DNA from: Melampsora larici-populina 98AG31
Lineage: Eukaryota; Basidiomycota; Pucciniomycetes; Pucciniales; Melampsoraceae
DNA length: 64,000 nt
Assembly (NCBI RefSeq): GCF_000204055.1
Contig: NW_006768857.1
Location: forward strand, 180,563 to 244,562
Reading direction: 5' to 3'
The notes beneath the pieces are model-generated. The model saw nothing but the letters and a program-made list of their open reading frames with translations, ran no database searches and had not been told where the DNA came from. The translations under genes were made by a program, and so were the position numbers. Of the stretch, positions 24,530-35,613 are shown piece after piece. The stretch's first letter is position 1, and the number at the start of each line of letters is the position of its first letter.

Positions 24530-25017
24530 CTACAAAAAAAATGAAGATAGATACTCAAGGTATTCCTTTGAATCCCTCTCGGTGCGGTGAAACGTATCAT
24601 ATGAATATGAAGAAAGGAGTTCACAGCTTCGGATACTTGGTTCAGATACATCACAAGCTTGAAGAAAAACTGTCATAAGGTCAGTGATATGACCACGCAG
24701 ACCAAAAAAAAGGAGTTTCAAATAAATAAATAAACTTGGATACTGAAGTATACAGTCCTTCGCGTAAAGTAAAGCTTTGAGTAAAGATTGTCCATCTATT
24801 TGATCAAATTTTGTCGATGAAATTACGCAAACTTTGAGCAATTGAGAGTACTTACTGCTGTAAGTTTTGGAATTAGTATATCATGTGGGGAGAGGTATTT
24901 TAAGTGGATCAATTCGGCCGGAAGATTAACATCGGTCGGTGATGTAGCAGTGCTCAACGGTCGAAAATAGGTTTCAAGTTCTGATGATTCTGTTATAAAA
25001 AGGTGAAAGGCGAACAT
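24530..25017 (-). CDS. Unidentified two-exon fragment
   Basis: From the ATG at 25015-25017 the frame reads MFAFHLFITESSELE and on to LSPHDILIPKLTA, where a good donor (GTAAGT) occurs near 24855. A second open block follows, with KFDQIDGQSLLKALLYAKDC. It diverges from the secreted-protein gene with about 105 bp between start codons. No domain recognised; may be a degraded gene. Confidence 0.3.
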
Positions 25018-25122
25018 CTTTTTATCTTTAGAAAATAACTTATTGTTTCCTTTTGAAAGAATCTTTATTTAGTATATTGTGACCTCGGATACCCAGATAG
25101 ATTCATCACTGAAAGAGGCGAG

Positions 25123-26983
25123 ATGCGCTCACATGTGATATTTCCGTCTATGCTTGTGGTGTGGATATCTGTTGTCTTGCAACAGGCTCATTCTTCGCGT
25201 GAGTCTACTAAACAGAGCACATATCTCACTCTGATTAGAAGTTTGACTATCGTATATCGTATTTTCGTCAGTGTTCACCCCAAATATCATTGAAGGATCT
25301 GGAACCAGTGATGAGTGAGTCGGATAGCTTGTTACTGGGTATTAGATTTCTATTGATTGATAGTAACGCTTCATGATCTTCTTGGTAAACAAAAGGCCCA
25401 TGATTTCTAAATATGCTTCTAAGCTTTTTAAGAAATGTCATATTACAGATCTTAATACTCAAGTATCAATATTGGAAAAAGGAAAGAAAAACTTCAATGA
25501 AAAGATTTTAACAATTGATCGAGAATATATGGAACCTGAAGCTCAAAGTTGGTCATTAAACCCTTCAGATTCAAACCCAATGGGTTCAACCTCATTAAGT
25601 TCAAAATCAGAAGTAGAGGATAGCAAAGGAAATGTTAATCTAATTTCGAAGAACTTATCACAATTTTCTTTAAAAAGACAAAAAGGCTATATAGTATTTG
25701 AAGATGGAGAAAATGATGATTATTTACAAAACTATTTAGGTTATCTTTATGATGATAGAATCCCAGAGATGATAATCATTTGTAGAGGTTATTCCAAATT
25801 AAGATTAAAGATGTGTGAAAAGTTTTGGGAAATGATTTCAAATGAACATCAATGTGAAATACCTCAAATCTTAATGGGAGCACAAGGGAAAAGAGAAACC
25901 AAATTGTTTGATATTATGGAAGGAGTTGGAGTGATTGATGAGACTGAAAGACAAAGATTAATAGAAGCTTCATTAGATTTTCAACAAAGAGAAATCGAAG
26001 CCAAAGAAACTTATCGGATTGTTACCGATCATATTCTTACATTAAATAAAGTTTCGATTGCATTAAAGACAGCTCCTACAGATTTATATGAAATTGTCAA
26101 ACTTTTGGGTTTAGAGATCGCAAGAGAAAAGATGATCATCGGTTGGGCATCACCAGCAGGATTTGTAGAAAAACCAGATGGATTACATATCTTTGCTAAA
26201 TTTAACTTTGAACAAGATTATGAAGCTTCATATGACTTAATTTCAAGTGAAATCCCAATGTATCTAACAGGTAAAAGTTTAAGTGATACACGTACAAAAG
26301 CTTTTATTGCCAAAGAACATGTGATTAAGATGAGAGAAGTAGATGAAAAGTTTGAAGGGTTTAAAGGTTTTGAAAATTTAATTGAAACTTTCAAGTCTGC
26401 TAAAACGGGTGGTTTTCTTCATCTTTATTTAAATGTCCAAAGAGCTTTTCAAAATGCAAGAGTTTATTTTGCAAAGAAAACAATTGAATATCTTAATGAA
26501 TTATCAAATAAGAATCATCCTATCAAAGACATCAAAGTTGATCAAGAAGCTTTAAAATCTAAATTTGCAATAGAATATTTTGAAAAGATGAAACAAGGAC
26601 TTGAAAAAAGTCTTGGAAACTATCCAACCCAAGATCATGTAAAAAGTAAAATCAAAAAAATAAAACAAAGACATGAAAAGAGTGTAAAAAGATGGGGGAG
26701 TTTATTTGAAGGTGAAGATCATTTTGTTGAAGGTTGTGTTGCAGATCCACATCTCGAATTCATTTTGAATTCTACACTAAGGAAAGAATCAGTGAAAGAA
26801 ATCATACCCGTAAAACTTTCAAAAAAACTTGGTGTTTATTCACAACATGATATTTATATTGAAATTCAACCTGAAAGTAATTGCTGGTTACTTTCTGGTG
26901 TTGATGATACTCATTTTGTTGAAATCTTACAAGACTTTATTAATCGTTCAAATAAAAACGTTGGAACTCAAAAGACTGTTTAA
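25123..26983 (+). CDS. Predicted secreted protein, 568 residues, unknown family
   Basis: Three exons (25123-25198, 25272-25314, 25396-26983) give one frame of 569 codons. Exon 1 encodes a classic signal peptide: MRSH, then a hydrophobic stretch with VVWISVVLQQ ending AHSS. The mature part is Lys/Glu-rich, mostly helical in character, with no membrane segment and scattered Cys; no catalytic motif or known domain is seen. The acceptor AAAAG at 25395 was chosen because the frame upstream of it has a TAA. Rust fungi encode large lineage-specific secreted families, so a host-interaction role is possible but not shown. Codon use is AT-rich like the neighbours. Confidence 0.65.
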
Positions 26984-27516
26984 GTTTATTTGTGTCAAAT
27001 CAAACAAAGATAGTCAACCTCTCATAGGGTTTTTCTGATGATTCTTTGGGTTCATTACAAGGGAGCTGCCGATAAATTGGCATCATGACTTCTTCAGAAT
27101 TGTTTCTTTTTCAAAGCAGCAAGATATGTTAGGAGACAGTGAAAGAAAGCTATGTCACTTGGACAACCATCCATGTGATTGAAGAGGAATACTTTGAATG
27201 TCAAGAGGATGGTACAATGACAAAGATTCAATGAGATCATTTCTTGAAAATGATGATTGAGGTTTAATCTTGATCTTCCTCTTGGACTTCAGCCATGTAG
27301 ACAATCTGAATGATCTATGCCCACATAAATCCTTTCCCATTTTCATTTTTCTTTTCTTCAATTTTTTTGGTGAAACAACAGTATTCAAAGCTTTTGTTGT
27401 ATACCATAGAGCTGCTCTATTTTATGTTTGTGATGGTATTCTTTAACATGAGATTATGAGGTCACTTATGTGTTTAAAAGTTGAAGAAAATAGCCTTGAA
27501 CTGTGAACATTATACA
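26984..27516. other. Intergenic, no supported gene
   Basis: A 77-codon minus-strand ORF at 27155-27388 is Lys/Arg-rich with no domain; not accepted as a gene. Confidence 0.4.
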
Positions 27517-27930
27517 TTATCCCCAAGCGGAACTGGTAAAGCGATGATTATTGTAGTTTGTCATAAAAAGATCTACACTACATATGTGCAACAAGCTGAG
27601 TAAATTGTTAGCTATCATGTACATACAGGTTGGCTCAGTTCTCTGCTCATCTGAAGAAGTAAATCACATGTGATACATCATGTAACATTTTCCAATTTGA
27701 CAAAATTATCTTAAAAGTTGGCTACATATACCTCCATAGCTACTCAGGCAATACTCTGAAGGCCATTCAACAGAAACAGATGGAGTGTTACATGAAGTTT
27801 AGTTAATGGAAGTACACCAATATATTACACCAAAACTATGAGTCACACCAAAATTGAGCAAAGTTGTGGTGACTAGGTCCACAACCTTCTTCAATTACAG
27901 ATCTTATTTGCCCCAGGTGTGCCAATCCAT
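27517..27930. mobile_element. Long-TIR MITE, diverged copy B
   Basis: The left part matches copy A (1686-2271) in order: CCCCAAG, TTTGTCATAAAA, CACTACATATGTG, ATCATGTACATACAG, GCTCAGTT, TCTGCTCATC. The right side keeps CCAGGTGTG but has otherwise diverged, so the inverted structure is partly lost. Confidence 0.6.
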
Positions 27931-28025
27931 AGGTTTGCTAGCTAGCCTCATTTTGCCCTTGAGTTGTCCACTACATATGTAACTACAGTACCACAATTAC
28001 AGTTGTCAAAGCAAGTATGTAGGCG

Positions 28026-28130
28026 TACATACTTTGTGCTACATACTTTTTTTTGGCAGGGAAAAAAACAAAAAATATACTTTTGGTCTTGTTTTCCCCG
28101 CCAAAAAAAATATGTAGCAAAAAGTATGTA
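28026..28130. mobile_element. 105-bp near-perfect palindrome inside the left TIR
   Basis: Arms of about 42 bp (TACATACTTTGTGCTACATA..., then a T run and GGCAGGGAAAA) pair with 28089-28130 with few mismatches. GTATGTA occurs directly on both sides. The right end of the host element lacks this insert, so it interrupts the TIR and looks like a tiny foldback MITE. Confidence 0.65.
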
Positions 28131-28340
28131 CAGCCATTCCTAGAATCATCGGTAACTTTTTAATTTCTTGTGTTGTGTTGGGATTTAATCCAAAACCGGC
28201 AAAAACTAAAAAAAAAAGGATTTTGACCAAATGTACCGTGGAATACAGTTCTGACGTTTGACATTTCCCCGAGTCGACCGATTTCTTGGCTCTCACGCTT
28301 AGCCTGATACAGCCTGGAAAAAAGGGTGGTATTGTCACCC

Positions 28341-28364
28341 TCCTCTCTCTCTCTCTCTCTCTCT
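28341..28364. repeat. (CT)n microsatellite
   Basis: About 11 CT units in the 5' leader of the transposase gene. Confidence 0.9.
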
Positions 28365-28530
28365 TGCCCTCTTGCCTACTTCCTCACCTCTTCCACCCCC
28401 GTTTTCCTCTTTTCATTTTCTCTCATTACCACGAAGAAAAGATTGTGATTTCTCAAATCATTTTTTCCTCCATTATTTCGCATTATTTCGTTCACCAAAG
28501 GCCAACAAGCTCTCCATTCCAATAATCATC

Positions 28531-29268
28531 ATGCCCAAAAATCTCTACAGCTCCGATATCAATTTGGTTGTGGTCCGCATGGTTTTACAAGAAATGACCT
28601 TTCCTGAGATTGTACGGTCAACCGGAGTCAATCTCTCTCTCACCACCGTTCGCTGTTGGTTCGATCTTTACCGCGCCACTCGAGCTGTGGTCACCAATCC
28701 TTTGGATCACATGCAAGCTGGCGCGCCAACAGCTCTAGGAGAACCCGAGAAAGAATTCATATTGCAAGCGCTCGAGGTAGATCCAACTCTTTATCTTGAT
28801 GAACTCCAAGCAAAGATTCAAGATGCCTTTGGAAGAACTGTCTCGGTGAATACTCTGTCAAGCAAACTTCGAACTCACCTTGGTTGGACTCAAAAAAAAC
28901 CCCGAACAGTCCATCCAAACCAGTCAGCTATTGTGTGGGGTGCTTATATAGCGGAGATCTCGGAAATTGATCCATGATGTCTTGTGTTTGTTGGTATGTG
29001 TGGTTTTCGCTGGTCTTGTGTCTGCTCAAAAGTTACACGAGGATTAACATGCTGCATTTCAGATGAAAGTGTGATCTCAAAACGTTGATTGTTTTGGACC
29101 CATGCGCGGGCACCTATTGGGCAACGTACTCCTCGCCTCCAGCGCGCCACTCAGGCCTTCCGATGGTCAGTGTTGCCTGCAATATCCATGGATGGTATCG
29201 TGGCCGTGTCCGTTCAGCTGTGTGGCTATTCCCGGCTGGATTTTGAGTCGTACTTGGAACACGACCTG
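28531..29268 (+). pseudogene. Tc1/mariner transposase, N-terminal half
   Basis: ATG at 28531 begins MPKNLYSSDINLVVVRMVL. A paired-type helix-turn-helix region (EIVRSTGVNLSLTTVRCWFDLY) is followed by FILQALEVDPTLYLDELQAKI. The frame then meets TGA right after SEIDP, reads CLVFV, and enters an intron (GTATGTG...TTTCAG) after which DES carries the first catalytic Asp. A second TGA follows SKR, then the frame continues as LFWTHARAPIGQRTPR to SYLEHDL at a GTACGT donor (29269). The intron beyond is interrupted by the copia element; the C-terminal half is at 42.7-43.0 kb. Two in-frame stops make it a pseudogene. Confidence 0.85.
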
Positions 29269-29328
29269 GTACGTCAAATTATTGTTTTTCTATTCCTTGA
29301 GATTGGTATCTGAAAATCTAATAACTTC

Positions 29329-29600
29329 TGATAAGATTGATTCTCACTAGAAGAGAGATGTTAGAACATATAGGAAAGGTTGATATTGCAATGATAGAAT
29401 AACTTACCTAGAAGAGAGATGTTAGAACATATAGGAAAGGTGAGGAAGAACCAATCCAATCTAACAACAATTCTACAATAGATAAAGTATCTATGCTAAT
29501 AAGATATAAGACTATTTTAGATAGAGAAATGTATTAGCATACAAGCTATGATGTCATACAAACATTACACACTCAGTGACAATTACACCACATCATAACA
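29329..29600 (-). repeat. Copia 3' LTR
   Basis: 272 bp, TGATAAG...CATAACA on the plus strand. Contains a direct repeat of TAGAAGAGAGATGTTAGAAC about 60 bp apart, as does the other LTR. Confidence 0.95.
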
Positions 29601-29625
29601 CCCCCCCGTGCTAATAACATACTTG

Positions 29626-32122
29626 TTAAAAAATACTCAATGATAACCTATGCTTTATTAGTAAAATTTTAGAAAGAACTTTTGTAAACATATCCGCTAG
29701 CATTTTTGACGAAGACACATGAACTAGTTTAACAATTCCTTCTTCCACACACTGACGAACAAAATGGTACCTTGTATGAATGTGTTTTGTTCTAGAATGA
29801 TGAGACGGATTTTGTGCTAAAGCTTCTGCCCCTTCGTTGTCCACACATAATTTAAATGATTTCCCTCTTGAAATGTTGAGTTCATTTAAAATTGATACCA
29901 ACCAACGTGCTTCTCTGCATGAGTCACTCATGGCCATATACTCAGCCTCTGTACTCGACAATGACGTTGTCCTTTGCTTCCTCGATCTCCATGAAACCGG
30001 TCCAATACCTAACATAAAAACATATCCTGTAGTTGATCTTCTTTCATGACGATCTTCTGCCCAATCCGCATCTGAATACGCAGTCGGATTCAATTTACTT
30101 CCTCCTAAATTTAACTTCAATTCCTTCGTCTTAACCAAATACCCTAATACCCTTAATGCTGAATTCCAATGTATTGTCAAAGGCTTTTTCAAAAACTGCG
30201 AAAGCCTATTAACAACAAAAGCTATATCAGGTCGAGTGCACTGGGCAACCCACAACAGACCTCCGATTAAGCTTGAATACAGATCTTCAGAAATTGTATC
30301 CTCATTTGATGTAGGAACTAAATTCTTGAATGATTTGTCATTCGGTGTATTCGAACACTTGACATTATACTTCATAAATTGTTTTTGAAGATTTGATATA
30401 TAATGTGTTTGATCAACTGTTATTTTGTTTTCTTTAACTTTTGAAATATTAAGAGAAAGAAAGTGAGATAATGGTTTATCTGAAGAAACCTCAAATCTCT
30501 TTTTGATGAGTACACAAAAGTTATCAATTTCTTTGTCGGTTCCTGTTACTGCTATGTCATCGACATGAGTTACCAACATTGAATTGATTTCACCTTGATC
30601 ATCCTTCTTGAAATAAATTGAAGGATCGTGTGCTGATCGTGTATAACCAATGGAAATAAGATATTCATGTAATTTTATGTTCCATTGACGCGGAGACTGC
30701 TTCAAACCGTATAAAGATCTTAAGATTCTGTAAACCCAATCAGGATGATCTTCGTCTACAAAGCCTTCAGCTTGCTCCATGTAGATCTCCTCATCGAGAT
30801 CTCCATTCAAGAATGCAGTTTTAATATCTACTGCTACTCCTTTCCACCCATTTTTCGCCATCAGACTTAGAAATAGTCTTATTGACTCCTGACGTGAAGT
30901 TGGTGAAAAAACTTCTGAAAAATCAATTCCCTTAATTTGAGAAAATCCTAATGCGACAAGTCTTGCTTTTAATTTATCAATTGACATGTCGATGTTTCTT
31001 TTCGTCTTGAAAATCCACTTGCATTGGATGATTTTACGTCGAGCAGGTCTAGGAACCAGTTTCCAAGTTTCCTTCCCCACTAATGAACACATTTCTGCTT
31101 CGGCCGCCAACTTCCAAAGATCCCAGTTGACTGATTTCTTGGCCTGTTTATAAGTAGATGGTTCTTTTTCTGATTCAATAAAAGCAGCTCTACCGTACTC
31201 TCCATACCTTTTAGGCTGTTTTCGTGTAGACGCTGAATTTACAAAGTTACCAAAACGAGTCGGAGGTTTTGTCGTTCGTTTTGGTCGAGATGATTCCTCT
31301 TGTGTGATTGAATCAGATGGTAATGAATCTTTTGTAATGATTTGTTCGTCAGATTCAAGAGTTGGCCATGGAAGAGTGTCGTTTCCAATTGGCTCCTGTG
31401 TTTTGCAAGATTTTGGTGATTTTAATCCTGGAAATACTTTATCAAGAAACACTAAAGAAGTTGCTTTTAAAGCAGTCTTCTTTTCGGTGTCCCAAACTAT
31501 AGCACCTTTGTTATTGTTTAAATAAGAAAGAAAAATAGCATGACGTGCTCGAGGTTTGAGCGTCGAATTTGGTTTTATAACATGAAACCATACCTGACAA
31601 CCAAATGCATGGAAGGTATGTTCTTGACGTTCATGAATACCCAGTAAAGAAATTGGTGATTGAAATTTTTCGTTTGTTCTTGTCGGCATGTTGTTCAACG
31701 TCTCAATAGCATACTCCAAAGCGTCTCCCCAAAAACTATCTGGCAAAGAAGATTCAATCAAACAGCAACAAACTTTCTCTTTTACAGTTCTATTACACCT
31801 TTCAGCAACACCATTTAGTTGTGGTGAGTCAGGTGGTCCGGTTGTTTGAGTGATTCCTTTTTCTGCACAGAATGAAGTGAATTCTTTGTTGATATACTCC
31901 GTACCATTGTCAGAACGTAACTCAGCAATAACTCCATCAACTTTCGTTGTCATCGCATTGAAGAATAATTTAAATTTCGAAAGAACTTCATTTTTTGATT
32001 TCATTAGATAAATTTTAGTGAATCTTGTATAATCATCAATAAAGGTTACAAAGTATTCAAATCCTCTTCGAGATACAACAGAATAAGATGAAACATCAGA
32101 GTGAATCACACTGAGAGGTTTG
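29626..32122 (-). CDS. Copia integrase, reverse transcriptase and RNase H (3' part of polyprotein)
   Basis: Open for over 830 codons with no stop. Integrase core Asp at VIHSDV, second Asp at ELRSDNGTEY, Glu at NGVAERCNRTV. RT blocks: LKARLVALGFSQ, VAVDIKTAFLNGDLDEEIYM, SLYGLKQSPRQW, and the active site VTHVDDIAV. RNase H: AYSDADWAED, RSTTGYVFMLG, SLSSTEAEYMA, CVDNEGAEAL. The frame starts in the middle of the polyprotein because the gypsy element enters at 32123; codons beyond that (to 32169) come from the gypsy LTR and are not native. The 5' part continues in frame at 40522. All catalytic residues are intact, but the gene is split and cannot give the full protein. Confidence 0.93.
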
Positions 32123-32392
32123 TGGAAGTTCCTATGGAGGAACAACACTGATTGGGCACGAGCAGGCACGAAAGTTATCTAGAACCAAAGTGAATTTTGA
32201 AAACTAGGCCTAGTTCATAAAGAACATCAGATCACAACAACCCTGATAACATGAATAGAAACTGAAGAAGCTGAAGAAACCGATAAAGAGAAAAAGAGAA
32301 GAGGAAAGGAAACAAGGGTAGTCTAGACTCTAATTGTATCTACTGTACTGTATAGTATGTGACATGTGTGTTTGTAAGTGTGACACCTTACA
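32123..32392 (-). repeat. Gypsy 3' LTR (270 bp)
   Basis: Ends TG...CA; same sequence as the 5' LTR except for the latter's 110-bp duplication. Confidence 0.95.
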
Positions 32393-32757
32393 CCCTCCCC
32401 TCCTATAAAAGAAAAATCCCCCCCCACAAAATTTCCAAGTTAAAATAAAAGAAAAAGAAGAAAAAGAAAAACGGAAAATCAAAACAGAAAGTTAAAAGCA
32501 ACTGAAAGCAAACAAAAGTACAAAAAGAAAATTAAAATAAAAGAAAAGAAAGAAAAGAGAAAAGAAATAAAAGAAACTCGATCCGCCCAAGTTGTCGATG
32601 CTGAGCCCGGCCGTTGCATTACTACAAAAGAAATTGGCGAAAATCTTGTGCTCACAGCGTGGCTGAGGTTTTGCTTACAAACGGTAGAAACCCACTAGGC
32701 GGTGCATACGAAGGAGAAAAACGTACTTCTGCTACGGCAAGTACTTGCCACTCCTTG

Positions 32758-35613
32758 TTATGCATCCATCTCCAGTTCGTCCGAACAGTACTTCCGAAGC
32801 TTTGACTGGTGAAACATGTCGTGACTGCGGTTGCCGTCGTCCAATCGGACCTTGACGTTTCGACCTTCATTCAATACTTCAATCACCTCATATGGTCCAT
32901 CGTATCTTGCTCGGAGTTTTGCAACTGGACCCTTGACTGATTGTTGTCGGTCCTTACTGTCGATGAGGACCCAGTCTCCCTCGCGTAAAACGATGTCGGC
33001 TCCCCGTCGTGCATTATAGCTGACTGCTTGACTCGCCCTTGCCGCCCACAGCTTGTCTCTCCATGCAGCCCAACCCTCTTGTCTCTTCTCAACCCACTCC
33101 CTCACTCCTTCACTAACCTCTGCCTGCTTCACATCAATTGGGAACAGTTTTGGTACATAACCAAAAACAAACTGCATAGGAGAAACGCCTGTCGCCGTGT
33201 TGATCGCTGAATTAATTGCATATTCGACAGCAGGTAAGGCAGGCAACCATTTACCATGCTTCCCCCCCACATGATGACGTAACATCTGGCCTACCGTCTT
33301 ATTGGTGCGCTCCGCTCGACCATTGGCTTGTGGATGGTATGCGGTGGAAAGGTGAACACGTACCCCTAGTAGAGACTGCAGCTCTTTCCAGAATTTCGAG
33401 GTCCAAATTTTGTCCCTGTCGCCAATCATGGTCTGTGGAGCACCAAAGATCGTCAGCCAGCTTCCGAAGAGTCTTCTTGCTGTCTTTTCGGCATTATCAG
33501 TTTGACATGTTGGAATAAGTCGCGTGAATCCCGTTAGCCTACACGTGCATGTCAGCAACATATCATACCCCTGGACTTTAGGAAAGGGTCCCACGAAGTC
33601 CAACGCAATATCCGCCATAGGTCTAAGAGGAACTTGCGTGCTTTGAAGTTTGCCAGGTAGCCGGGTCGTACGCGCTTTGTTGCGCTGACAGCTGTCACAT
33701 TTCTTCACAAAGTCTTCGACGTCCTGCAACAAGTGTGGCCAGTAGAACTCTCTCCTCACCCGCTCAGCAGTTTTCAGCGATCCCAAATGGCCCACAGAAT
33801 TATGAGCAACACCTATCAACTCCCTCTGTAACCCATCAACCGTCGGCACAACTATTCGACCATCCATAAACATTAAGCCATCTTGTATCACGCAGTTATC
33901 CCGCAATGGCAACACCTTTGCTAACCTCTCACAGAACGAATCCGTCCTGTAACCCTCCTTGATTTGATCGGTCAAGTCGGTTGACAATTCTGATTTCACC
34001 TCAAGAGTAGCCACATCCTCCATCCTCGACAATGCATCTGCAACGCTATTATCTAAGCCTTTTACGTAACGGAAGTCAAGATCAAATTGCGATAAAGTCT
34101 CAAGCCATCGGGCTTGTCGCCTGCTGAGACCTTGTTGTGTCATCAATTGGGTTAATGAATGGTGTTCCGACATGACATTGACCTTCATACCCAATAGCAG
34201 CATCTTCCACTTATTTAACGCATTGATGACAGATAGTAGCTCCTGTTCGTGAACTGGATAATTTCGTTCCGCAGGTGACATTTGCCGACTTTTGTACGCG
34301 ATTGGAGACGAGGTTTCCCACTCGGCGCCTTGGAACAGTGCCGCTCCCAGCGCGTGGCCGCTCGCGTCGCTAAACAACCAGATAGGATCATTTGACTCAT
34401 AATCCAAATTCTTTAAAGTAGGTAGTGTAGTAATAATCCTCTTTATATTATCAAAGGCATCTTGTTCTTTATCTCCCCATTGGAATTTCTTAGCCGCATT
34501 TTTCACACTCGTCAAAGGTGTCAAGTGTCCAGCGTATTGAGCCAACCCATCCACAAACTTCTTCATCCACTGCACCGTTCCCAAAAACTCCTTCAACTGT
34601 TTTGCTGTCTTCGGTGTCCTCCAACTTGCAACCTTCTCAACTTTATCTTCATCTGGACTAATTCCCTCTGCACTGATGTTGTGTCCTAAAAATTTGATTC
34701 TACGACGAAAAAGCTTTGTCTTTTTGATTGAACAAAACAGTTTAGCTGCTTTCAGTCGTTCCATAACCAGCCGTAGGTGTTGTTCATGTTCTTCAACTGA
34801 TTGAGAGTAGACCACGATGTCATCAATGTAGACAACGCAGACAGTGTTAACCAAATCACCTAGGGCTTCCTCGCAGCGTCGTTGATGGGTGGCTGGAGCA
34901 TTCGTCAATCCCATGGGCATGACAACCCACTCATAGAGTCCCCATGGCGTTTTGACCGCCGTCAAGGGAATATCTTCAGGTCTGTTCAATGTCTGGAAGA
35001 ACGCGTTAATCTGATCGAGAATGGAATAAATTTTTCCCGTTCCTACCAGTCTAACCGCCTCCTCAACATTTGGTAGTGGTGATCGATCCTTAACAGTGAA
35101 TTTGTTCAGACGACAATAATCGCACACCCATCGAGGTGCAGCAGTTGGGTCTGCTTTCGGTATGATCATTGAAGGCAAAGCGTAAGGACTGTCTGACCTC
35201 CGCAACCGCCCAGCTGCAACGTGTTCATCCACAAGTTTCTTCCAGGCATCCATATACCTTGGTGCGTAAGGGTATTGTCTCTCATTGATGACTACATTAG
35301 GGTCTGTCAAAACAATGTTATGACGGACCTTCGAGCTTGGACTTTGTACCTCTGGTGGAAAAAACTCAGCATAATCCAGGGACTCCACATCCGGCAATAC
35401 GTCGGGAAAGAGAACTTCAAATTCTTTCAGCATTTTCATTTCACGATAAGAAAGGTCGGAAGCTTTTTCAACAACATCTACATTATCTAACACCGCCGCA
35501 ACTAAATCTTTTCTTCTTTCATTTAAAAATTCTTTCTTTTTTTCCAACAACTTATTTTCTAACATTTTTTCAACCGCTGGATCATACAACACTCCCTCGC
35601 GCCACTGACACAT
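32758..35613 (-). CDS. Gypsy pol: reverse transcriptase, RNase H, integrase
   Basis: 951-codon open frame with no stop. RT: GRLRRSDSPYALPSMIIPK, SILDQINAFFQTL, VMPMGLTNAPATHQRR, and the active site VVYIDDIVVYS. RNase H begins WLFSDASGHALGAALFQ. Integrase: His/Cys zinc-binding HNSVGHLG...CDSCQRNK, core Asp at ALDFVGPFP, second Asp at MIGDRDKIWTS, Glu at HPQANGRAERTNKT. The C-terminus has a GPY/F-like part (YDGPYEVIEVL, HDMFHQSKLRKY) and no visible chromodomain. The order RT-RH-IN is that of Ty3/gypsy. It starts in a different frame from the protease, overlapping it by about 32 nt. Confidence 0.95.
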   Translation of the reverse strand: MCQWREGVLYDPAVEKMLENKLLEKKKEFLNERRKDLVAAVLDNVDVVEKASDLSYREMKMLKEFEVLFPDVLPDVESLDYAEFFPPEVQSPSSKVRHNIVLTDPNVVINERQYPYAPRYMDAWKKLVDEHVAAGRLRRSDSPYALPSMIIPKADPTAAPRWVCDYCRLNKFTVKDRSPLPNVEEAVRLVGTGKIYSILDQINAFFQTLNRPEDIPLTAVKTPWGLYEWVVMPMGLTNAPATHQRRCEEALGDLVNTVCVVYIDDIVVYSQSVEEHEQHLRLVMERLKAAKLFCSIKKTKLFRRRIKFLGHNISAEGISPDEDKVEKVASWRTPKTAKQLKEFLGTVQWMKKFVDGLAQYAGHLTPLTSVKNAAKKFQWGDKEQDAFDNIKRIITTLPTLKNLDYESNDPIWLFSDASGHALGAALFQGAEWETSSPIAYKSRQMSPAERNYPVHEQELLSVINALNKWKMLLLGMKVNVMSEHHSLTQLMTQQGLSRRQARWLETLSQFDLDFRYVKGLDNSVADALSRMEDVATLEVKSELSTDLTDQIKEGYRTDSFCERLAKVLPLRDNCVIQDGLMFMDGRIVVPTVDGLQRELIGVAHNSVGHLGSLKTAERVRREFYWPHLLQDVEDFVKKCDSCQRNKARTTRLPGKLQSTQVPLRPMADIALDFVGPFPKVQGYDMLLTCTCRLTGFTRLIPTCQTDNAEKTARRLFGSWLTIFGAPQTMIGDRDKIWTSKFWKELQSLLGVRVHLSTAYHPQANGRAERTNKTVGQMLRHHVGGKHGKWLPALPAVEYAINSAINTATGVSPMQFVFGYVPKLFPIDVKQAEVSEGVREWVEKRQEGWAAWRDKLWAARASQAVSYNARRGADIVLREGDWVLIDSKDRQQSVKGPVAKLRARYDGPYEVIEVLNEGRNVKVRLDDGNRSHDMFHQSKLRKYCSDELEMDA

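Noticed and set aside
2918..29105. TGA recoding (selenocysteine or alternative code) in the transposases
   Set aside because: Host genes here use TGA as a terminator, and the homologous residues are ordinary ones; nonsense decay is simpler.
29837..35490. Plus-strand ORFs overlapping the copia and gypsy pol genes
   Set aside because: They are antisense shadows of well-supported retrotransposon proteins.
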